From: Proteles cristata cristata
Taxonomy: Eukaryota > Chordata > Mammalia > Carnivora > Hyaenidae
Reading direction: 5' to 3'
Length of the DNA: 64,000 bases
NCBI GenBank assembly: GCA_017311185.1
Contig: JAESUZ010002605.1
Location: 729,646 to 793,645 of the forward strand
The position numbers were made by a program, and so were the translations under genes. A model generated the notes under the pieces. That model did no database searches and was not told the DNA's origin. It saw only the letters and a program-made list of their open reading frames with translations. Position 1 is the first letter of the stretch. Every line of letters begins with the position of its first letter. This document shows positions 33,184 through 44,627 of the stretch, piece after piece.

Positions 33184-33795
33184 TCGTTTTCTATTGCTGT
33201 GAAACAAATTACCACAAACTTAGCAGCTTAAAACAATACCCATTTATTAGCTCACAATTCTGTAGATCCAAAGTCTTGTACAGCATGGAAATACTTTGTT
33301 GTATTGATACTCTCTGCTCAGAGTATCACCGGGCTAAAATGAAGGTGTTGGCTGAGCTCGGTTCTCATATGGAAGTTCCAAAAAGACACTGGTTTCCAAG
33401 CTAATTCCTCTTGGCAGAATCCATCTCCTTGCAGCTATAGGACTCAGATCCCTGTCTCCTTGCTGGCTGTCACCCAGAGGCTACTTTCAGCCCCTAGAGA
33501 CTACCGACATTCCTTGCCATGTGGCCTTCTCTGTTGTCAAAGCAGCAATGGTGCCTCAAATCCTCCTCACGCTGTGAGACGCTGACTTCCTCTTCTCTGA
33601 TCAGCTGAAGAGGACTCAGGTGATTAGGTAAAGCCCACCCTGATAATCTCTCTACCTTAAGATCAATTATTTTGTGACCTTAATTACATCTGCAAAACCC
33701 CTTCACAACAATCCTTAGATTAGAGTTTGACAAAATATTTATCCATATCAGGTGCCAAGAATCTTGGTAGACCATCAGAATTCTTCCTACCACAG
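33184..33795 (-). mobile_element. MaLR LTR, MLT1-type, antisense
   Basis: The reverse-strand hallmarks are GTTTTCTATTGCTGTGAAACAAATTACCACAAAC, CAGCTTAAAACAATACCC, GGGCTAAAATGAAGGTGTTGGCTGAG and CCTTAATTACATCTGC, ending CTTCCTACCACA. At 33280-33320 an extra stretch not expected in the LTR carries the 20-nt repeat mentioned for 31853-31872. It could pair with the LTR at 39820-40309 (same strand) or be an independent solo LTR. Confidence 0.8.
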
Positions 33796-33799
33796 ATGG

Positions 33800-34479
33800 C
33801 ATGGCTGTACCTGTCCAGTGCCAAGAATGATGCTTCCTTTCTTCCTTAAGACTCATTGCCACCCAATACCGAAGATTCAAAGACCAAGATAGATCATTTT
33901 TATTTAGTGTGAACCCAACCTTTCACTCATATTTTTATATTTTAATCTCTATAACCTAAACCTAGATGTGAAATTGGTAAGACCATATGTACATACTTCT
34001 GGGGAGGGGCTCATAAATGTCATCAGGTTGTTAAAGGGTTTGGGACCTTCTACCCATCATGAACCTCTTACTCCAACCAGAATACAAGTAGCCACTGGTT
34101 TAATCCTGCTGGAAGCTGCTTGTCATTCTCCTCATAGAGAGTATGTAGACAGTCAGTAGAAAACCCAAGATTTCTTCTCTTTCCCCAAGCATTAGGAACA
34201 ATTCACTTGTAAGAGCTCTTGGTAAGTCTCGCTCGGGTCTGCCTCAGGCTGCTTGCTATGGAATCACTACTACCTGGCCTTGGTGTTCCCATTCTCTTGT
34301 GCCCCTGGAGACCTCAAGATCTCCATTCTGGTTTGTGCGTACAGCCTCTTTGGAATTTACTCGCGTTAAAGGCAGCTTATCTTTTGCAGTTCCAACTGAC
34401 TCTACTTTTGTGGCTGCCTCATGATGATAGAATGAGTTATCATTAGCAGGTAGGGCACTGTCCTACCAAGCAGGAGGAG
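33800..34479. other. Unassigned non-coding sequence
   Basis: No gene or confident repeat. Confidence 0.5.
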
Positions 34480-34760
34480 CCCATGTGTGAATTGGCCTGC
34501 CTGGATTTGAATCATGCCTCCAGCATTGCTCACTGAGTGACCTGGGGCAGATTCCATAACTTCCTTGGTCTTTGGTCTCAGTATATGCAGAATGGGATTT
34601 ATACTAATCCCATTTATACTAATAACATTTATACTAATTTATATTTATACTAATATAATTTATACTAATAACATTTACAAGGTTAATGGGAAGATTAAAT
34701 GAGATAATACATGTAGAGTTTTTAGAAGTCACTTAATAAGTGCTGGAATAATTGTTTTAT
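34480..34760 (+). repeat. MIR SINE with an internal 15-bp tandem expansion
   Basis: MIR flanks: GGATTTGAATCATGCC, CTCACTGAGTGACCTGGGGCAG, then GGGAAGATTAAATGAGATAATACATG. Between them, 34597-34677 is a tandem array of about five ATTTATACTAAT-based units that MIR does not have. Confidence 0.8.
34597..34677. repeat. Minisatellite, about 15-bp unit
   Basis: About five units of ATTTATACTAAT followed by a variable three-base spacer (CCC, AAC, TTA, ATA). It is contained in the MIR. Confidence 0.88.
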
Positions 34761-34764
34761 CATA

Positions 34765-36120
34765 CTACCTACCACTACTGTTGTTATAATATCTCAGCTC
34801 TTATCACCATCTCTCTTGCCTGAAGCATATATCCACTGCCTCTCTGCTGGCTTGGGTTGATTCTCCTACCTCTCCAAGGAGCCCTCTGCAATTGTCTATA
34901 ATGCACCGTCACCCTATTTCAGGGCATAGTGAGGGGGAAAAGGGTGTCAACCCAAATGCAAGGAAACAGATAGTAAGCTCACAAAATCTCCCACAAAGTC
35001 CTCTTCCTTGGCTCCAACACATGCCATGGAGGCCTGAGAAATAAAGTTGGGAAACTAATCACAAGCAGGATCAGAGTGCTATAAAAAAAATAGGCACAAA
35101 ATGTTGGAAAAAAAAACTGACATAGACAGAAAAGCTCATTATTTCATTTGGCTTACAGCCAGAAATAAATGATAATGATGGAAGGGAGAGGAATGTGATG
35201 CCGAATACCAGGCAGCTGCAGTGGCCTCTAGTGCTATAGATTGTATATAGGTGGTACTTTCTGTCATTCAGTATAAAACAAAGAACAGCCTGCCAGCAAT
35301 ATCCTCTGAGGAGAAAGAGACTGTGACCCGAACCTATGATCTCAAAGGGAATTAAAGGAATAACAATAATAGAGTCCTCAATCTTTCTGGAAAGTCATAG
35401 AGAATAGCTTTAAAATGGGATATGAAATATTACATAGAATACCTAATGAACCAAAAAATAAAGGGCCTATATTATAATAAGATATTACATAACTGTCTTC
35501 ACTGTTTAAAATCTTTGAAATGTCAATACTCGACAATGTTTCCGTAAAATAATGCAAATTAGCTCTTTTCACAAGACACTAATGAGGACAATGATGATGC
35601 ACATGAAAGAATGGTGATGATATGGGAATGGTCACGTTCAAACAAGCTCGTTTGCAGAATAAACAGTGTGGCTTTGCAATAACAACCCCAGAGTGTGTCT
35701 CTATCCAGAGTGGCAGGGAAGCCTTGAGCTTTCCCTGGGCTTCTCAATCACCAGGAATATCCAACAATATCAGGAAGTACTGACTTGCGTGCAAAATTTG
35801 GTTTTTGTGACTTCCACATTACTAATAAAGCCTGAACTAGATGGTTTTCTTGAAATCAGAGGATTCTACAGCTTTTTACCGAAATCTTATTGGGTCCAAA
35901 ACTTACAACCACTGCTACAGCTACCATCAAAGACAGAAGTTTGACTTTCCTAACCACTGACTTTGCCTGTCCAAAGAGATGGCCATTTGCTCCTGTTGTA
36001 TCAGGATGATCCATTTCCACCCATAAGCCCATAGTGTCTTGCACAGGTATGGAGGCTGGCCCAGCTGCCCAGGTATAGTTTACCATTGATGTGAATTACC
36101 TTCTGGAGTCCTCCCACCAC
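34765..36120. other. Unassigned non-coding sequence
   Basis: About 1.36 kb. 34790-34930 is faintly L2-like. No gene recognised. Confidence 0.45.
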
Positions 36121-36122
36121 CC

Positions 36123-36362
36123 AGCACTGGTTCAGTATATTTTTTAATTTTTTGAAGTTTATTTATTTATATTGAGAGAGCAAGCAGGGTAGGGGCAGAG
36201 AGATGGGGGAAAGAGAATCCCAAGCATGCTCCACACTGTCAGCGCAGAGCCTAACATGGGGCTCGAACTCATGAACCGTGAGATCATCACTTAGGCTGAA
36301 ATCAGGGGTTGGACGCTTGACCAGCTGAGCCACCCAAGCATTCCTCAGCTCTGGGTCAGTAT
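36123..36362 (-). mobile_element. Felid CAN-SINE, antisense, with TSDs
   Basis: The body is 36139-36346. The reversed B box GGGGCTCGAACTCATGAACC is clear. AGCACTGGTTCAGTAT (36123-36138) and AGCTCTGGGTCAGTAT (36347-36362) form a 16-bp TSD with two mismatches. Confidence 0.92.
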
Positions 36363-36364
36363 TA

Positions 36365-36640
36365 CTCTGGACCTTTAGGTATAGATTAGTAACTATAGAC
36401 CTCAATGGTAAGGAAGTTAGGATGTTTATCACTCTGCTCGCACAGAGTGCAAAGAAAATAGAAGAAAAAGAAGTCACCAGTCCCAAGAAATTTCAAAAGC
36501 CAGCCAAGCAAATTCCATTTGGTTTCAAAGCCTGGGAATAATTTTCTGTGGCTCAAGGCTCCACCTCCTAAGATCAAGGCTGAACGTAGGAGTCATCCTT
36601 CCTTTCTCATAAAATGTAGCATATGTTTGCAGCTCAGTAG
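36365..36640. other. Unassigned sequence between a SINE and an L1
   Basis: No match recognised. If the L1 inserted into a MaLR body, part of this stretch could be MaLR internal sequence. Confidence 0.35.
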
Positions 36641-36641
36641 T

Positions 36642-39215
36642 TTTTTTTTTTTTAAGATTTTTTATAGCAGTTTGAGATTCATAGCAAAATTAAAAGGAAG
36701 GTACATAGATTTCCCGTACGCCCCCAAACAGGCATGGTCTCCCCCATTATCAACATCTCCCACCAGAGTGGTATGTTTTTTTACAATTAACGAACCAGTA
36801 CTGACACATCATATTCATCCATAGTCCATAGTTTCACATTACAGTTCATTCTTGGTGTGGTAATTCTAAGGGTTTGGACAACTGTAAAAATGACATCTAG
36901 AGAATTTTCTCTGTCCTAAAAATCCCCTGCGCCCGGCCTATGCATCTCTCTGCTCCTCCCAACCCCCGACAACCACTGATCTTCACCCTGTACCCAGTTT
37001 TGCCCTTTCAAACTGTCGCATAGTTGAAATCCTAGAGTAAATAGCCTTCACAGATGGGCTTATTTCACTTAATAATATACAGTTAAGGTTGCTCCATGTC
37101 TTTTCATGGCTTGATATCTCATTGCTTTTTAGTGCTGGATAATATTCTGTTGTCTGGATGTACCATGGTTTATTTATCCATTCACCTACTAAAGATATCT
37201 TTGCCGCTTCCAAGTTTTGGCAATTATCAATAAAGCTGCCACAAATATTTAAAACATGCAGGGTTTTGTGGACATAAATTCTCAGCTCCTTTGAGTAAAT
37301 ATCAAGGAGCACAACTGCTGGATCATACGGTGAGGGCATTCTTCGTTTTGTAAGAAACTGTCAAACTGTCTTTTAAAGAGGCTATACCATTTTGCCTTTG
37401 TACTAGCAATGAATGAAAGTTCTGTTAATCCACATCCTCACCATTATTTGGTGTCAGTTTTCTGGATTTTGGTCATTCTAATAAGTATACAATGGCATCT
37501 CATTGTTGTTTTAATTTGCATTTTTTGATAACATATGATGTGGGCATCTTTTCATATGTTTATTTACCATGTATATATCTTCTTTGGAGAACTGTCTGTT
37601 AAGGTCTTTGGCTCATTTTTAATTGAGTTGTTTATTTTCTTATTGCCGAGTTTTAAAAGTTGTTTGTATATTCTGTATAACAGTTCTTTACCAGATGTGT
37701 CTTATTCTAATATCCACCCTCCAACTCCTCTAGTCTAGCCTGTGGCTTGTCTTCTTGTTCTCTTGACATTGTCTTTCCTGGAGAAGTTTTAAAAATTTTG
37801 ATGAAGTCTAGTTTATCAAATATTTCCTTCATTGATCATGCCTTTGGTGTTGTCTCTAAAAAGTTATTGCCATACCAAGGCTATCTAGGTTTTCTCCTAT
37901 GTTGCCCTATAGGAGTTTTATGGTTTTGCATTTTACATTTAGGTTATTATCAATTTTATGTTAATTTCCATAAAATGTATAAAGTCTATGTAGATGTCCA
38001 GTTTTCCAGCAGCATTTGTGGAAAAGACTGTTTTTACTCCATTGTATTGTCTCTGTTACTTTGTCAAAGATCAGTTGACCATACTTATGTGGGTCTACCT
38101 TTGGCCTCTCTATTCTGTTCCATTCATCTATTTGCCTATTCTTTCTCCAATAGCACACTATCCTGATTATTGTAGTTTTATAGTTAGGTTTTGAAGTCAA
38201 GTAGTGTCAGTCTTCCAACTTTGTTCTCCTTCAATATTGAGCTGGATATTCTGAATCTTTTGCCTTTCTGTATAAATTTTAGAATTGGTTTGTTGATACT
38301 TACAAAATAACTTGCTGGTATTTGGATTGGGATTGCAGTAATCTATAGATCAAGTTGGAAAGAACTGACATCTTGGCAATATTGAGACTGCCTATACATA
38401 AACAGGTAATCTATCTCCATTTAATTAATTCTTCCTTGATTTCACTCATCAGAATTTTGTAGTTTTTCTCATGTAGATTCTATATGTATTTTGTTAGATT
38501 TATACCTAAGTATCTCATTTTGGTCGATGTTAATGTAAATGTTACTGTGCTTTTAACTTCAAAATGAATTTATTTTCATTGCTGATATACAGGAAAGCAA
38601 ATGACTTGTGTATTAACCTTGTATCCTGCAACTTTGCTATAATCACTTATTAGTTCCAGGAGTGTTTTTGCCAATTATTTTGGATTTTATATAGACAACC
38701 ATGTCATCTGCAAACAAAAACAGTTTTATTTCTTACTTCTCAGTCTATATATCTTTTATTTCTCTTCTCTCTCTCTCTCTCTCTTTTTTTTTTTTTTTTT
38801 TTCGGTCTTATTGCATTAACTAGAATTTCCAATACGTTGCTGAAAAGGAGAGGAAATAAGGGACATCTTTGCCTTATATCTGATATTAGTGGGGAAATTT
38901 TAAGTTTCTCATCAATTATTATGATGTTAGTTTTAGGGTTTGGGGGGGCGGGGTAAAAATTCTTTATTAAGTTGAGGAAATTCCCTTGTATTTCTAGCTT
39001 CCTTGGGTATTGGATTTTGTCAAATGCTTTTTCTGCTTGTATTGATATAATCGTGTGATTTTTCTTTTTTAGCCTCTTGGTGTGAGAGATAATATTAATT
39101 GATTTTCAAATGCTGAATCAAAATTTCATATCTGTGATAGATCCCATTTGATCATGGTAAATGATTCTTTCTTTACATTGTACGATTTAATTCAGTTGAG
39201 TAGTATTATCAGCCT
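36642..39215 (-). mobile_element. Older L1 (L1M-type), antisense, 5'-truncated, about 2.57 kb
   Basis: The poly-A tail appears as T13 near 36642-36654 on the + strand. The minus-strand sequence covers a 3' UTR, then ORF2 from the C-terminal region back into the reverse transcriptase. The minus-strand frame 36983-37339 (PYDPAVVLLDIYSKE..., then TTEYYPALKSNEISSHEKTWSNL) matches the C-terminal part of ORF2p. Many frameshifts and stops and a CT/T run at 38767-38802 show that it is old. Its 5' end abuts MaLR internal sequence. Confidence 0.88.
38766..38803. repeat. (TC)n/(T)n simple repeat in L1
   Basis: About nine TC units then about eighteen T. It probably arose after the L1 inserted. Confidence 0.9.
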
Positions 39216-39224
39216 ATTTCTTGC

Positions 39225-39819
39225 CTGTAGAAGTCCAAGAACCTTCCTTTATTTCATACCCTCAATCTCCTTCAGTCATAACTAGAATGATAAAAATTTC
39301 TTAAAAACTGTGAGTCTCCTCCATGAGTATTCACTCTATTAGACTAGGGGCTTCTTCACAGATCTTTCCTGGATCATACCATCATCTCTCTTTCTGGCTT
39401 CTGTTGAGTAGCTGAGTTATGGACATAATTTCTTCAAAGATCCTTCTATATGACTGAATATTTTGACTTTCTGATCCTCCTGAAGCATGAGTAAAAGGTT
39501 GTCTGTCCAGCCATACCCTTCCTTGGCCTTTTCTCCAAAGCCTGCTTTTCTGACATTGAAACCCCCAATTTAGCATCATTTGCAATAATGATAGGCTGAG
39601 AATTCCCAAAATCATCAAGGCCTGGTTCCTTTCACTAGCAGAGTCATCAAAATCCGTATTTCTACTCAACATTCCATCCAAGGCAATCTAGACTCTTCCT
39701 ATCATGCTGTATTTTTATAAAACTTCTTGAAGCTGCTGCCCCTTGCTGATTTCCAAGCCATATTCACATTTTTAGGGATTTGTTGTGGTAGCACCACACT
39801 TTCAGGTACCAAGCCTGCA
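39225..39819 (-). mobile_element. MaLR internal sequence, decayed, antisense
   Basis: Directly next to the LTR on its 3' side in element orientation, the sequence (AGCCATATTCACATTTTTAGGGATTTG, then GTAGCACCACACTTTCAGGTACCAA by the LTR) is the typical start of MLT1/MST-type internal DNA. The 99-residue minus frame (39382-39681) is a decayed part of it; no intact protein remains. It is an ancient endogenous retroelement relic with no coding capacity. Confidence 0.6.
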
Positions 39820-40309
39820 TTTGTTTCCTATGGCTGTTGTACCAAATTGATACAAAGTGGCTTAAAACAATGAAAATTTCTTATCTTATAGTTTGAGAGG
39901 TCTGAAGTCTGAAATGGGCCTCACTGTACTAAAATCAAAGTGTCATCAAAGCCATGTTCCTTTACAGAGGTTCTAGGAGAAGCTCCATTTTCTTACCTTT
40001 TCTAGCTTCTAGAGGCTGACTGCATCACTTGGTCCAAGGTCCTCTTCCACCTCCAAAACTAGTAATGGCCAGTCATGTCTTTCTCATATTATAACACTTG
40101 GACTGTGACTCTTCTGCTTCCTCTTCACCATCTAAGTTTCTTTGAGACTACAATGGCCCCATCCAGATAATCCAGGGTGATCTCCTTATCTCAAGATTAT
40201 CTCATTAGCAAGATTAATTCTATTTACAACATAATTCCCCTATACATATTCACAGGTTCCAGGAATTAGAATGTGGACATCTTTGGGGACCATTATTCTA
40301 CCCACCACA
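39820..40309 (-). mobile_element. MaLR LTR, MLT1-type, antisense
   Basis: Complete-looking LTR of about 490 bp. It runs from TTTGTTTCCTATGGCTGTTG through CTTAAAACAATG, GGTCTGAAGTCTGAAATGGGCC and ATTCACAGGTTCCAGGAATTAGAATG to GACATCTTTGGGGACCATTATTCTACCCACCACA. It forms a 5' LTR plus internal pair with 39225-39819. Confidence 0.85.
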
Positions 40310-40475
40310 CTTATACTACCTCATTTTTATCTTCATAACAATTCTATGAGGTGACTGATTTTATTACCTTCATAAAGCTAATAAGAAAAAGACTCATAGA
40401 GATTGAGTACACATCCAAAGCTAGTAAGGGCAGAGTCTATCACACAACTATAGTTCTATGGCTATGTGCATATAC
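40310..40475 (+). repeat. MIR SINE
   Basis: TATCTTCATAACAATTCTATGAGGTGACTG, AAAAAGACTCATAGAGATTGAG and ATCCAAAGCTAGTAAGGGCAGAG follow the MIR order. Confidence 0.7.
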
Positions 40476-40808
40476 ATATTCCTCTCTTAGATAAAACTAA
40501 GGCCTCTCTCAGGCATTATGTTTCAGACTTTTCCAACATATCTTTAAATATTTATGTCAGCATGGATATTATAAGTGTTTCTGTTGGTGTTTGGGCTTAT
40601 AAGTAAATCTAAGAATTTATATAGTTCCTAGAATATTCCAAGTTATTGGTTCTCATAGGAACAAGTGAATAGATAAGATGGCTCTGAACTGCTAGAAGAT
40701 TCTATTATCAGTGGAAGACAAAATAAATAGACAATTGTAATGCCCAGATGGAAGGAGATAAAAACAGATTTGTCAAAAACAAATTGACCAAAGCAACTAT
40801 TTGGTTAA
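40476..40808. other. Unassigned non-coding sequence
   Basis: No gene or confident repeat seen. Confidence 0.45.
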
Positions 40809-41038
40809 AAGTGAATCATCTGGGGGTGCTTGGATGGGTCAGTCGGTTAACCATATGTCTTTTGCTTTTGGCTTAGGTCATGATCTCATGGTTCATGAGA
40901 TTGAGCCCTGCATGGGGCTCAGCACCAACAGCTCGGAACCTGCATGGGATTTCTATCTTTCCCTCTCTCTCTGTACCTCTCCCACTAATACTCTCTCTTC
41001 TTCTCTCTCTCTCCAAACAAACTTTTAAAAAAGTGAAT
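40809..41038 (+). mobile_element. Felid CAN-SINE, older copy
   Basis: The body is about 40823-41030: GGGGTGCTTGGATGGGTCAG head, GAGATTGAGCCCTGC B-box region, CT-rich body and short tail. The 8-bp TSD AAGTGAAT lies at 40809-40816 and 41031-41038. Confidence 0.9.
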
Positions 41039-41044
41039 TTTCTG

Positions 41045-41435
41045 AGTCACTATGTACTTCTGGTACATTATGGGGGAAGTTCTGGCAGGCAACATTTTAT
41101 GTGTTACTTAAGCAATTTCCCAGTTTCCCTTACTTTTTTTTCTTTTCAAAAATTTCTCATTTTGTGTTTCTTCTGAACCATTTGTAATAAAAAATAATAA
41201 TAAATGTTGGAAACAAACCCAATACTTATCACCAGTAAAATCATAGTGCCCCAGTTAATATCATTTACTCAGTGCAAAGAAATTATACAATATAATCTGA
41301 TTATGGAAAAGAAGTTTTCAATCAATTTTCACATTTTGTAAACACTGGCAATGAATCAAAACAGGTAAAATGGCTTGAAAACTAGAAATTTTAAGGGAAA
41401 ATTCAAACTGAAAAAGTTACTTACTATCTTTTTAA
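41045..41435. other. Unassigned AT-rich sequence
   Basis: Nothing recognised. Confidence 0.45.
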
Positions 41436-41439
41436 GGTT

Positions 41440-41870
41440 TTAAACAATTTTTTCTTCCTTTTTGATATTATAATTCATTGTTCATCATAGAAAAGACAGA
41501 AACACAGAAAAGCATAAAAACATAAATGTCAATAATTCTACTCTCAGAAATGATATTTTATTAATCTTAGTAAATCTACTATAGATACTTTACTAAATTA
41601 TATGCTATGTGTTATACCTATTGTACTTGTATTGTATGGTATTCTCAACAGAATCATGCTGTAAAAAATATTTGTAAACTGATTTTTAAGCCTAACAACA
41701 GATCATTAAATTTCATATTAAAGAATATATTTTGGAAATTTCTTTTTAATGGCCACATAGTATTCCATCATATAGAGTTGCTGTTATTTAGTTTAACCAA
41801 TTTCCCTTTGTGAATTTTGGCTGTCTCCATCTTTTAGAAAATAATGAAGAATAGGAATAATTGCTGGGAA
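41440..41870 (-). mobile_element. Ancient L1 (L1M-type) 3' fragment, antisense
   Basis: TTTAATGGCCACATAGTATTCCATCATATAG and TTTAACCAATTTCCC are the familiar reverse-strand phrases of the L1M 3' region. The preceding ACATAAATGTCAATAATTCTACTCTCAG also fits. Confidence 0.65.
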
Positions 41871-41874
41871 ATGA

Positions 41875-42980
41875 ATTAGCAATAACACTGGAAAACAATT
41901 TAAAAATCTAAAAATGTATGAAATTGTTTTAAAAAGCACAATGTGTTTCATCTGAATATGTGACGTTTACAAAAGTCAACCATAATAAAACAATGATGTC
42001 AATAAGTAGGGGGAAAATCAATATACAACTTCCAGTATTTATTCTTTGACTTATTCTTTTTACCAAGTGCTATCTGGATCATTTTCCCCAAATTAAATTG
42101 CTTTAACTAAATAATTTAAGCCGAGCCTGGTTCAGTGAGGAGGCTATTTGGATATTCATTCCATCACATGGTTTTTCATCAAAGTTAAAATTACCACTGA
42201 GAAATGAGCCTTTGATGCAAAGGAAAAAAACTTTCTGCTAACTCAAGACAGAAAATGAAAGGGTGGAGTGTGATGTCATTGGGAGAAGGTAAAGAGAAAG
42301 CAAAGGATTCATTAACTAAAAGAAACAAATATCATTCTTGTTTAGAACATGCCAAGATCATATTAATCTGAAATATGAAAATAGCACTGGCAGTCATTTC
42401 TCGGGTGCCCTTTGCATCTTCAGGTGAGATGCCTCCACACCAAAGTCATCCGTGTTGGCCACAAATGCTGCCAGAAATAATATCGCCCTCATCCAAATTA
42501 CAAATTCATCTCCCCACATCATTTGTCCTGAAATTTTAAGCAGACGCTATACATTTCTCTGTTAAAATCTCTGTGCCGTGGAGTTAGAGGATAAATGCAG
42601 TAAGCACCAACTGTGATTGTGAATTAAAACTATTTCTAAATTACTGCCTGGCTGTCTTTCTTGTTGCAACTAGATTAGTTAAAATGTGCCCAACAAGCCA
42701 ATGCACCCTGGAAACCCGATCACAAACATCGATACTTTATCAAGACGTGACACTACATCTTTAAAACTTTTTTGAACAGTACATTATTTCCTCTAGATGT
42801 CAATGATCAAGTTCTTTCAAAATGATAAATTCAGTGTCTCTGTGTTTTTCTAAATGCAGATTACCTATAGCAATTTCATTTAATTCAGTTTATTGTCCAA
42901 TAGAATTTAATTTGGCCCAGCCAAAAATTCATTGTTTAATTCAAAAGAAATAATTGACTTTTTCATTCTTATTTATAAGC
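41875..42980. other. Unassigned sequence, strong candidate conserved non-coding region
   Basis: About 1.1 kb free of recognisable repeats between an old L1 and an L2. It has AT-rich motif clusters (AACTAAATAATTTAAG near 42105, AATTAAAACTATTTCTAAATTACTG near 42621) and low CpG. I see no gene or splice pattern strong enough to call. Confidence 0.35.
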
Positions 42981-42984
42981 CTAT

Positions 42985-43060
42985 TTTTTCATCCAACATT
43001 TATGGGTAGTTATCACATACCGGGCACTGGATATATGAAAAAGAAGAGAGGAAACAAAAA
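42985..43060 (-). repeat. L2 LINE 3' fragment, antisense
   Basis: CATCCAACATTTATGGGTAGTTATCACATACCGGGCACTGGATAT gives the antisense L2 3' end. Confidence 0.5.
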
Positions 43061-43164
43061 AGAAATTTTGCATCAAGCATAATGCCTCCAGGACTTAAAA
43101 TGGTGCCTTGGAATAGTCGGTTCTGGTTAAACATTGGATAAATAGAAGATAAGAGAAAAGGCAG

Positions 43165-43200
43165 AAGGATGGGAGGAGAGAAGGAAGGAAGGAAGGATGA
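43165..43200. repeat. Purine-rich (GGAA)n simple repeat
   Basis: Four GGAA units at the end of a GA-rich stretch. Confidence 0.75.
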
Positions 43201-43234
43201 TGTTTCTCCCCCTTAACAACTTTCAGATCTCTGA

Positions 43235-43400
43235 GTGGCATTATAGAAAAGTCCTAGGCTGGGAGACAGACACCTGGGTCCCCATAGTCTACTCCTAACC
43301 ACCCAGAATCTGGAAAAGTTATTTCTCTCCCCTGGGCCTTAATTTCCTGAAATGCAGGATTTGTGCTCCATTTCAGCTTAAAGTTCTAGAACACTATAAA
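43235..43400 (+). repeat. MIR-like fragment
   Basis: TGGGAGACAGACACCTGGGTCC, CTGGAAAAGTTATTTCTCTCCCC and GGCCTTAATTTCCTGAAATG follow MIR order loosely. Confidence 0.5.
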
Positions 43401-43404
43401 TATC

Positions 43405-44395
43405 ACTTTATCCACAAAAGTGGCCATTCGCTTTTCCTAATTGCCTTTTGTGCACACAGTCAACCCTATGGCAGACTTTCAGCTCAGCCTGCTCTCCTCG
43501 ATGGTCTTCACTAAGGAACATCTGACGTAAGGATAATCATCTTCTCTTTCCAGGCCTAATCCTGTTTCCAAGGATAAACACTCCTTTCTCCTTTTGGCCA
43601 CTTCCCGGCTGTTCTCTTTTCTCTTTAATGAAAGGAAAAGAAGCCAATTCGACTTTGCCCAGGAAAATAGCCCAGTGCATGCAAATCTCGGAGTCAGGGA
43701 GACCAGCCAGAAATGCAGCTCTTTTTGTAAAGGCGAGTGTGCTAAAGAAGCTTGGCTGGTTTGGAGCTGCAATAACATCTTTCAGGGGGCCACCCATCAA
43801 TCTGAACTGAGTCCTGGGAAATGAGCTTGGATCTTAGGACACAGAAGGAAATAAAAGCTCCCGGTCTATCTTGCTGGGGTAACAAGCACTGAGATTGTTA
43901 TTGCTGCCTTCCTGTCTCTGTTTGCCTGCTTTCTTCTGGGCTCCCATTAAACACCTCTTGTATGGTAATTACTACTTTTTGTTTCTTCAAAATGTCGTGA
44001 AGCCTATTTAACCAATAGATCACCTCACGCAAGGTGACAACTTCTCTTTTAAATATTGCATTAATCGTTTAAGTGTCGCATGATGTGAATTATTACCTTG
44101 GCAACAAAATGGGTTTTCCTCTTGGCTCTTTTTATGCCTTCTCTTATTATTACAGAAAAGCCAAACCAATACTTCACAATGGACACTTATGTCATGACTT
44201 CAGGGTCTAAATAATATTCCTTTGTTTCCACCTGTCATTCAATGTGCATACGGTGCTAGAGGCACTGTAGAGGCTTGCCTCCCTGGTCATGCTCAATGGG
44301 GACGTGATTCCCCACATTGTGCACATCAGCCAAGATTCTAAGGATGGCTCACGGCTGAGGAGAGGGAGTGAACATGGTCCAGGAGGATGTGTCTA
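43405..44395. other. Unassigned sequence with octamer motif, candidate regulatory region
   Basis: Repeat-free for about 1 kb. Several frames stay open on both strands at 43479-43824, none with a known domain. ATGCAAAT (43679-43686) matches the POU octamer and CCAATT lies nearby. 43970-44110 is another AT-rich motif-dense block. The regulatory role is inferred. Confidence 0.35.
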
Positions 44396-44399
44396 AGAC

Positions 44400-44525
44400 C
44401 TAGATCTGGTGTAGTCCTGTCATAGGACTGAGCAACCTGGGGAAAGTCAACTAACTCCTCTGAATTCTTCTCTAATATGAAGGAGTTATAAAGATCATCT
44501 CTAAGCTCTGAAACTCTATGGTCAA
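44400..44525 (+). repeat. MIR fragment
   Basis: GGGGAAAGTCAACTAACTCCTCTGAATTC and CTAATATGAAGGAGTTATAAAGATCATCTC fit MIR. Confidence 0.55.
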
Positions 44526-44627
44526 CTGACTTTTTATCATCCAAAGTATTTTAGACAGAGTATAAAGTAGCCGTAGCAAGGAGCTTTCATTCTAAATTCA
44601 GATCAACAAACACCATAATGACTCTTA

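Noticed and set aside
37747..38166. 139-residue frame
   Set aside because: Antisense shadow of the old L1 ORF2 on the minus strand.
39382..39681. 99-residue minus-strand frame, thought at first to be a retained retroviral gene
   Set aside because: It is a decayed MaLR internal piece without an intact domain; MaLR elements rarely retain coding capacity.
43479..43824. Four-frame open region as a protein-coding gene
   Set aside because: No start context, splice sites or homologue recognised. Kept only as a finding for a regulatory or exon check.
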